Source of the DNA: DASQEH01 sp038239485 | Lineage (GTDB): Bacteria; Actinomycetota; Actinomycetes; Propionibacteriales; Nocardioidaceae | Direction: 5' to 3' | DNA length: 13,245 nt | Assembly (NCBI GenBank): GCA_038239485.1 | Contig: JBBSET010000076.1 | Location: 1-13,245 of the forward strand | Part shown: positions 7,181 through 13,245 of the stretch, one piece after another | Numbering within the stretch: the first letter of the stretch is position 1 | How the letters are laid out: every line of letters starts with the position of its first letter | Program-made: the position numbers and the translations under genes | The notes under the pieces: generated by a model | Told to the model about the DNA's origin: nothing | The model's input: only the letters and a program-made list of their open reading frames with translations | The model's database searches: none

Positions 7181-7186
7181 AGGAGG
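7181..7186 (+). promoter_or_regulatory. Strong ribosome binding site of the importer operon
   Basis: AGGAGG, a full Shine-Dalgarno sequence, lies five bases before the GTG at 7192 and fixes the start of the binding-protein gene. It contrasts with glgP, glgE and the hydratase, which lack such a site. Confidence 0.85.
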
Positions 7187-7191
7187 AACAC

Positions 7192-8265
7192 GTGTCCGAT
7201 CTTAGGACCGGAACGCGCTTTCGTCGCTTGGCGGCGCTCGTCGGGGTCGGAGTCCTCGCGACTTCCCTCGCGGCCTGCGGCTCGAGCGGCGGCAGCGGTA
7301 GTGGCGGAGGCTCAACCACGGTGCACCTCGGGTACTTCCCGAACCTCACCCACGCGAGCGCGATCGTCGGCATCAACAAGGGTTACTACTCGGACGCACT
7401 GAAGGGCGACAACGCGACGCTCGACGCTTCTGACTTCAACAGCGGCAGCGACGCCAGCGCCGCGCTGCTGAACGGCAGCCTGGATGCCACCTACATTGGG
7501 CCTAGCCCGTCCATCACGTCCTTCGCCACGTCGCACAATGTCAGCATCATCAGCGGGGCGACCTCTGGCGGCGCATCGCTCGTCGTCGCGGCCGACATCA
7601 AGACCGCGGCCGATCTCAAGGGCAAGACGATCGCGACACCCGGTGCCGGTAACACGCAGGACGTGGCCTTCAAGTACTGGCTGAAGGGGCAGGGCTTCAA
7701 GGAGACCTCCGACGGGCAGGGCGACGTCACGGTGCTCCCTCAGGACAACAGCGACACTGTGACCCAGTTCAAGCAGGGTCAGGTTGCCGGCGGCTGGCTC
7801 CCGGAGCCGTACGCCTCCATCCTGGTGGCGGAGGGCGGCCACGTACTGGTCAACGAGGCCAGCCTGTGGCCCAAGGGGCAGTTCACCACCACCGAGCTGC
7901 TGGTGAACAACGACTTCCTCAAGGCCCACCCGGACCTCGTGAACGACCTGCTCAAGGGTCAGATCCAGGCCAACGACTACATCGCGGCGAACTCCGATGC
8001 GGCCAAGCAGCTCGTGTCGACCCAGATCCAGAAGATCACCGGCGGATCTGCCATCCCGGCAGCCGCTCTCGACTCGGCGTGGAAGCAGCTGACGTTCACC
8101 AACGACCCGCTGGCCAACACGCTCGTCGACGAGGCCAAGCACGCCGAGGACGTCGGGTTGCTCGACCCGATCAGCGAGCTCAACAAGATCTACAACCTCG
8201 ACCCGCTCAACAAGCTCCTCACCGCAGACGGTAAGCCGACAGTGTCAGGACCTTCTTCGTCATGA
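7192..8265 (+). CDS. ABC importer substrate-binding lipoprotein, NitT/TauT/SsuA type
   Basis: A 357-residue periplasmic-type binding protein anchored to the outside of the cell membrane by lipid. The N-terminus has the basic stretch RFRR, a hydrophobic core and the lipobox LAAC, so C29 should be the lipidated first residue of the mature protein. A Gly/Ser linker follows (30-41). The mature domain starts VHLGYFPNLTHASAIVGINKGYY and contains LDATYIGPSPSITSF, ISGATSGGASLVVA and GKTIATPGAGNTQDVAFKYWL. These are the ligand-pocket stretches of the NMT1/SsuA-like family (class F-type binding proteins for nitrate, taurine, alkanesulfonates and related small anions). The GTG start is set by AGGAGG five bases upstream. 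The stop overlaps the ATPase start as ATGA. The ligand cannot be deduced; sulfonates are a reasonable first guess. The leader carries two inverted-repeat structures that probably regulate the operon. Confidence 0.9.
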   Translation: MSDLRTGTRFRRLAALVGVGVLATSLAACGSSGGSGSGGGSTTVHLGYFPNLTHASAIVGINKGYYSDALKGDNATLDASDFNSGSDASAALLNGSLDATYIGPSPSITSFATSHNVSIISGATSGGASLVVAADIKTAADLKGKTIATPGAGNTQDVAFKYWLKGQGFKETSDGQGDVTVLPQDNSDTVTQFKQGQVAGGWLPEPYASILVAEGGHVLVNEASLWPKGQFTTTELLVNNDFLKAHPDLVNDLLKGQIQANDYIAANSDAAKQLVSTQIQKITGGSAIPAAALDSAWKQLTFTNDPLANTLVDEAKHAEDVGLLDPISELNKIYNLDPLNKLLTADGKPTVSGPSSS

Positions 8266-9053
8266 CCACGACAGCGCACGCGGGCGCCGCTGCCGGAGCC
8301 ATCGGCTCCGGGACGGCGATCCGCATCAAGGGAGTCAGCAAGACGTTCGGCCACGGCAGGGACTTCACCGTGGCCCTGAAAGAGGTCGACCTCGAGGTCG
8401 CGGAGAAGGAGTTCCTCTGCATCGTCGGGGCCAGCGGCTGCGGGAAGAGCACCCTGCTCAACCTGATCGCCGACCTCGATGAGCCCAGCACCGGCACCAT
8501 CGACACAGGCGGCCGCAAGGTCGCGTTCATGTTCCAGGAAGCCACCCTTTTCCCGTGGCTGACCGCAGGGCAGAACGTGGATCTGGCGCTGAAGCTCAGT
8601 GGCGTACCCAGGGCCCAGCGGCCGGACCGGATCAGCGAGCTGCTCAAGCTGGTCCACCTCGGCGGCCGCCAGGACAAACGGCCGCACGAGCTGTCCGGCG
8701 GTATGCGCCAGCGCACCCAGCTGGCCCGGGTTCTCGCGCAACAAGCCGACCTCGTGCTCATGGACGAGCCGTTCGCGGCCCTCGACGCCATGACCCGCGA
8801 CTCGATGCACGACGAGATCGAGCGCATCCACGCCGAGCTGGGACTCACGATCGTGTTCGTCACGCACAACGTGCGTGAGGCGGTTCGGCTCTCTGACAGG
8901 ACGGTGCTGTTCTTCAGCTCTCCCGGACGGGTCAAGACCGAGTTCAAGGTCGACTTCCCACGTCCTCGTCACTTCGACGACCCAGGTGTGGCCGGGCTGT
9001 CCACCCGTTTGACCAGCGAGCTGAAAGCAGAGGTGGCCCAGCATGTCCGTTGA
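8262..9053 (+). CDS. ABC importer ATP-binding protein, NitT/TauT/SsuB type
   Basis: A 263-residue cytoplasmic ATPase that drives the importer. All nucleotide-binding motifs are intact: Walker A GASGCGKST (56-64, lysine 62), Q-loop FQEATLFPW with Q92, signature LSGGM (144-148), Walker B LVLMDEP with D168 and E169, and the H-loop THN with H202. FQEATLFPWLTAGQNV and the post-signature MRQRTQLARVLA are typical of the SsuB/TauB/NrtD group rather than sugar-importer ATPases such as MsmK, which carry a longer C-terminal regulatory domain. The first 20 residues are an Ala/Gly-rich extension ahead of the ATPase fold. The gene overlaps the binding-protein stop by four bases and the permease start by 11 bases, so all three are translationally coupled. 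Substrate is set by the other subunits and is unknown. Confidence 0.94.
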   Translation: MTTTAHAGAAAGAIGSGTAIRIKGVSKTFGHGRDFTVALKEVDLEVAEKEFLCIVGASGCGKSTLLNLIADLDEPSTGTIDTGGRKVAFMFQEATLFPWLTAGQNVDLALKLSGVPRAQRPDRISELLKLVHLGGRQDKRPHELSGGMRQRTQLARVLAQQADLVLMDEPFAALDAMTRDSMHDEIERIHAELGLTIVFVTHNVREAVRLSDRTVLFFSSPGRVKTEFKVDFPRPRHFDDPGVAGLSTRLTSELKAEVAQHVR

Positions 9054-9966
9054 CGTCAGTGCACAAGCACCACTACCCGTCGAGCTGAGCGAGGCCGAGC
9101 TCACCGAGCTCACCGTCGACCGCACAGCGCGGGAGCGCCAGTCCTCGACCAGCCTCGCGATGCGCATCTGGGGTGCGACCTGGCCGAAGCTCCTGGCTCT
9201 CGCTATCGTCCTTGCCATCTGGGAAGGCCTGGTGCTGGCGGGCTGGAAGCCCGACTACATCCTCCCCAGCCCCGGCACGGTCTTCCACCGCCTCTGGCAG
9301 GAGATCATCGGCCAGCCTCCAGGCGTCGGCCATGATCACACGCTGCTTCAGGAGCTCGGCAAAACCATGAAGCGCGGCCTGACCGGCTTCGCACTTGCGA
9401 TCGCCATCGGCACGCTGCTCGGCGTTGCCGTCGTCCAGTGGCGCACGCTCCGGTTGGCGATCGGCTCGCTGATCGCGGGCTTGCAGACCATGCCGTCGAT
9501 CGCGTGGTTCCCGCTGGCGATCGCGTTCTTCGGTCTGCACGACAGCGCGATCCTCTTCGTGGTCATCCTCGGCGCTGCGCCGTCCGTGGCCGCCGGCGTG
9601 ATCAGCGGCATCGACGAGGTCCCGCCGCCACTGCTGCGCGCCGGCAAGATGATCGGGGCCCGGGGCATCAACCGCTACCGCTACGTCGTGCTCCCGGCAG
9701 CGATGCCGTCGTACCTCAGCGGGCTCAAGCAGGGCTGGGCGTTCTCCTGGCGCAGCCTGCTGGCCGGCGAGCTGCTCGTCCCCATCGGCGGCGGCGACTC
9801 GTCTCTCGGGGGAGCACTGAAGTACGCGGGCGGCGTTCCCGGCGGGCAGCCGTGGCTGCTCTCGATCATGATCGTCATCTTGATCGTCGGCATGGTGATG
9901 GACGCGATCTTCGGGGTCTTCACCCGCCAGATCCGCAACCGCAGAGGGCTCACCGGGCTGAACTAG
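9043..9966 (+). CDS. ABC importer permease, NitT/TauT/SsuC type
   Basis: A 307-residue inner-membrane permease (BPD_transp_1 fold), expected to act as a homodimer because no second permease gene is present. Hydrophobic segments fall at about 49-67, 111-132, 138-164, 167-189, 216-246 and 270-294, giving six membrane spans. The EAA loop that docks on the ATPase is at about 197-219, LLRAGKMIGARGINRYRYVVLPA, matching the usual A-x-x-x-G-A-x-x-x-x-x-x-x-x-V-L-P pattern. YILPSPGTVFHRLWQ after the first span is typical of SsuC/TauC-like permeases. The first 40 residues are an acidic cytoplasmic extension longer than most relatives. The ATG at 9043 has AGAGGTGG upstream and overlaps the ATPase gene by 11 bases. 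A strong terminator follows 26 bases after the stop, ending the operon. Confidence 0.93.
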   Translation: MSVDVSAQAPLPVELSEAELTELTVDRTARERQSSTSLAMRIWGATWPKLLALAIVLAIWEGLVLAGWKPDYILPSPGTVFHRLWQEIIGQPPGVGHDHTLLQELGKTMKRGLTGFALAIAIGTLLGVAVVQWRTLRLAIGSLIAGLQTMPSIAWFPLAIAFFGLHDSAILFVVILGAAPSVAAGVISGIDEVPPPLLRAGKMIGARGINRYRYVVLPAAMPSYLSGLKQGWAFSWRSLLAGELLVPIGGGDSSLGGALKYAGGVPGGQPWLLSIMIVILIVGMVMDAIFGVFTRQIRNRRGLTGLN

Positions 9967-9992
9967 CACGAGCGGTTCCTCTCCCCCCCACG

Positions 9993-10047
9993 GGCATCCC
10001 CCGACCTCGCGGCGCTGACTCCCTCGCGAGGTCAGGGGGTGCCTTTT
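9993..10047 (+). terminator. Rho-independent terminator of the ABC importer operon
   Basis: A 19-position stem pairs 9993-10011 with 10025-10043. It has one U-G wobble and one C-A mismatch, a 13-base loop, and a TTTT tail at 10044-10047. The key arms are GACCTCGCG and CGCGAGGTC. It starts 26 bases after the permease stop and should isolate glgE from importer transcription. Confidence 0.88.
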
Positions 10048-10167
10048 GTCCGCATCCTGCGCCGAGCGGCAGCTGTACGCCGTAAGGCTCAGGAGCGTCC
10101 CCGCAAGGCCCTTGCACACGGGGTCTCAGGCGCTGAGCGCCGGGGTGCACCAGCAGGCGAGTTTCGA

Positions 10168-10183
10168 TAGGTTCGGCACAATG
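10168..10183 (+). promoter_or_regulatory. Candidate leaderless promoter of glgE
   Basis: TAGGTT (10168-10173) fits the TANNNT -10 consensus and is followed by seven bases and the ATG at 10181. There is no good Shine-Dalgarno site, so transcription may begin on the start codon. The stretch 10048-10167 between the terminator and this box holds no gene or further structure that I can support, and a -35 box was not evident. Confidence 0.4.
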
Positions 10184-12169
10184 GTCCAGCGAATTCCGAT
10201 CACGAACGTCAGCCCTGTCATCGAGCAGGGTCGCTACCCGGTCAAGGCGTCGGTTGGTGAGTCGTTCACCGTGCACGCGTCGGTGTTCCGTGAGGGTCAC
10301 GACCTGCTCGGCGCAGGTGTCGTGCTGACGGGCGCCGACGGCGTCGACCGCCCGCTCGTCCACATGACCGAGTTGCCCTTCCCGCAGACCTACGAGGCGA
10401 CGGTCACCCCCGACGTCGTGGGCGCGTCGACGTACCGGGTGGAGTCCTGGTCGGACGCCTACGCCACTTGGCGGCACGCGGCCGAGATCAAGATCCCCGC
10501 CGAGATCGATGTCGAGCTGATGTTCACCGAGGGCAGGCTCACGTTGGAGCGCACCATCGCGGGCATCCCGGAGGACGCCCCGGGCGCCCGAGCAGCCCTG
10601 ACGACATTGCGGGCCGCGATCGCCGCCGGGAAGCAGGAGAGCCTGCCCGTCCAGGTCCGCCTCGCCGCCCTGACCAGCCCGGAGGTCGGTGCCGCGCTGC
10701 ATGAGTTCCCGCTGCGCGACCTGCTGTCGACCGAGGGGCCGTTCCCTGTGTTCGTCGACCGGCAGCGCGCCCTCTACGGTGCCTGGTACGAGTTCTTCCC
10801 GCGCTCCGAGGGAGCGACGTACGACGAGGCGGCGGGCAGGTGGACGTCCGGCAGCTTCGCGACCGCCTCCAAGCGCATCCAGGCCGTCGCCGACATGGGC
10901 TTCGACGTCCTCTACCTGCCGCCGATCCACCCGATCGGCGAGGTCAACCGCAAGGGCCCCAACAACACGCTGACGCCCGCCGACGGCGACCCCGGCTCGC
11001 CGTGGGCGATCGGTTCGAAGGACGGCGGCCATGACGCCGTCCATCCCGAGCTGGGGACGATCGACGACTTCGACGACTTCGTCAGGCAGGCCGTCGCCGC
11101 CGGGCTCGAGGTGGCGATCGACCTCGCGCTGCAGTGTGCGCCCGACCACCCCTGGGTGTCGTCGCATCCCGAGTGGTTCAACACGCGGGCCGACGGGACG
11201 ATCGCCTATGCCGAGAACCCGCCGAAGAAGTACCAGGACATCTACCCGCTCAACTTCGACAACGACTACCACGGCCTGAGTGCCGAAGTGCTGCGCGTCG
11301 TCCGGTACTGGATGGACCACGGCGTTCGAATCTTCCGGGTCGACAACCCCCATACCAAGCCGGTGATGTTCTGGGAGTGGCTGTTCTCCGAGGTGCGGCG
11401 GACCGATCCCGACGTCGTCTTCCTTTCCGAGGCGTTCACCCGGCCCTACATGATGCGCGGCCTCGGCATGGTCGGCTTCCACCAGTCCTACACGTACTTC
11501 ACCTGGCGCAACGCGAAGTCGGAGATCGAGGCGTATCTCGACGAGGTGTCGCACGAGACCGCCGACCTGATGCGGCCGAACTTCTTCGTCAACACCCCCG
11601 ACATCTTGCCGTCGTTCCTGCAGTACGGCGGCCCGGCGGCCTTCCGGATCCGCGCCGCCCTCGCGGCGACCGGCTCACCCTCCTGGGGTGTCTACGCCGG
11701 GTTCGAGCTGTATGAGCACGTGGCCATCCGGCCGGGCGCCGAGGAGTACCTCGACTCCGAGAAGTTCCAGTTCCGTCCGCGCGACTGGGCGGCCGCCGAG
11801 GCCGAGGGCCGCAGCCTGGCCCCCTACATCACCCGCCTCAACGACATCCGGCGTCGCCACCCGGCGCTCCGCCTGCTGCGAAACGTCTCGATCCATAGCA
11901 CCGACAGCGACTCCGTGCTCTGCTTCAGCAAGCGCTCGTCATCGGGCGGGACTGACGACACCGTCATCGTCGTCATCAACCTCGATCCGCACGGGACCCG
12001 CGAGACGATGGTCCACCTGACCATGCCGGAGTTGGGCTTCGACTGGCACGAGACCTTCATCGTGGTCGACGAGATCAGCGGTGAGAGCTGGCGTTGGGGC
12101 GAGCGGAACTTCGTTCGCCTCGACCCGTTCGTCGAGCCCGCGCACATCCTCTCGGTCCGGAAAGCCTGA
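10181..12169 (+). CDS. glgE: Alpha-1,4-glucan:maltose-1-phosphate maltosyltransferase GlgE
   Basis: GH13_3 enzyme that transfers maltosyl units from alpha-maltose-1-phosphate to the non-reducing end of alpha-1,4-glucan. It has 662 residues, close to the 675 of the Streptomyces coelicolor enzyme. The N-terminal beta domain starts VQRIPITNVSPVIEQGRYP. The diagnostic catalytic region is complete: nucleophile D388 in FRVDNPHTKP, acid/base E417 in FLSEAF and D474 in NTPDILP. Their spacings (29 and 86) are the same as D394, E423 and D480 of the Streptomyces enzyme, as I recall it. LYLPPIHPIGEVNRKGPNN (about residues 244-262) is also GlgE-specific. The ATG at 10181 is preferred because homology begins there; an in-frame GTG at 10145 would add 12 residues. 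treS follows after four bases, so the two are coupled. It is separated from the importer by a terminator. Confidence 0.97.
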   Translation: MVQRIPITNVSPVIEQGRYPVKASVGESFTVHASVFREGHDLLGAGVVLTGADGVDRPLVHMTELPFPQTYEATVTPDVVGASTYRVESWSDAYATWRHAAEIKIPAEIDVELMFTEGRLTLERTIAGIPEDAPGARAALTTLRAAIAAGKQESLPVQVRLAALTSPEVGAALHEFPLRDLLSTEGPFPVFVDRQRALYGAWYEFFPRSEGATYDEAAGRWTSGSFATASKRIQAVADMGFDVLYLPPIHPIGEVNRKGPNNTLTPADGDPGSPWAIGSKDGGHDAVHPELGTIDDFDDFVRQAVAAGLEVAIDLALQCAPDHPWVSSHPEWFNTRADGTIAYAENPPKKYQDIYPLNFDNDYHGLSAEVLRVVRYWMDHGVRIFRVDNPHTKPVMFWEWLFSEVRRTDPDVVFLSEAFTRPYMMRGLGMVGFHQSYTYFTWRNAKSEIEAYLDEVSHETADLMRPNFFVNTPDILPSFLQYGGPAAFRIRAALAATGSPSWGVYAGFELYEHVAIRPGAEEYLDSEKFQFRPRDWAAAEAEGRSLAPYITRLNDIRRRHPALRLLRNVSIHSTDSDSVLCFSKRSSSGGTDDTVIVVINLDPHGTRETMVHLTMPELGFDWHETFIVVDEISGESWRWGERNFVRLDPFVEPAHILSVRKA

Positions 12170-12173
12170 GCTC

Positions 12174-13245
<1,072 letters not shown>

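Noticed and set aside
7035..7191. Known riboswitch in the importer leader (SAM, TPP, guanidine, cobalamin, T-box)
   Set aside because: I could not find the conserved core sequences of these classes as I know them. The structure was kept as an unassigned element only.
7192..9966. Maltose/trehalose importer supplying the GlgE pathway
   Set aside because: Sugar importers of the MalEFG or LpqY-SugABC type have a different binding protein and two permeases. This operon has one permease and an SsuA/NMT1-like binding protein.
9950..11554. Minus-strand open frame of about 530 codons over the terminator and glgE
   Set aside because: It is antisense to glgE with its catalytic residues in the plus frame; the translation lacks any motif. 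The minus frames over treS (12075-13112) were rejected for the same reason.

Overview
The window is chromosomal DNA from a high-G+C Gram-positive bacterium (Actinomycetota). The base composition is roughly two-thirds G+C by eye and codons end mostly in G or C. GTG starts are common. The neighbouring glgE and treS genes, an 863-residue actinobacterial-type GlgP and candidate leaderless start sites all fit that phylum. I cannot name a genus. I saw no mobile element, tRNA, rRNA or CRISPR array.

Layout. (1) 1-1963, minus strand: a tightly packed operon of an enoyl-CoA hydratase, then etfB, then etfA (cut by the window's left edge), serving fatty-acid beta-oxidation and electron transfer. (2) 2027-4159, plus strand: glgX, divergent from the hydratase across only 63 bp. 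(3) 4332-6923, minus strand: glgP, convergent with glgX; the 172-bp gap holds an inverted repeat. (4) 6924-7191: a divergent intergenic region containing an AT-rich 32-bp palindrome, followed directly by a 62-nt bulged stem-loop in the leader of the next operon. (5) 7192-9966, plus strand: a lipoprotein-ATPase-permease operon for a NitT/TauT/SsuA-type importer, closed by a strong intrinsic terminator. (6) 10181 onward, plus strand: glgE and treS, with treS running off the right edge.

How the parts work together. GlgX, GlgP, GlgE and TreS belong to the actinobacterial alpha-glucan cycle. TreS interconverts trehalose and maltose. A maltokinase (not in the window) would make maltose-1-phosphate, and GlgE adds maltosyl units from it to alpha-glucan. 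GlgP phosphorolyses the chains to glucose-1-phosphate and GlgX removes the limit-dextrin stubs. All catalytic residues I could locate are present, so the enzymes look functional. The maltokinase and branching enzyme are expected just beyond the right edge (inference). The ABC importer is not of the sugar-uptake type and sits between glgP and glgE, so it looks like an unrelated cassette inserted into the glucan locus.

The least explained sequence is the glgP/importer intergenic region, where two adjacent inverted-repeat structures suggest an operator plus a cis-acting RNA element. I recognised no known riboswitch class there.
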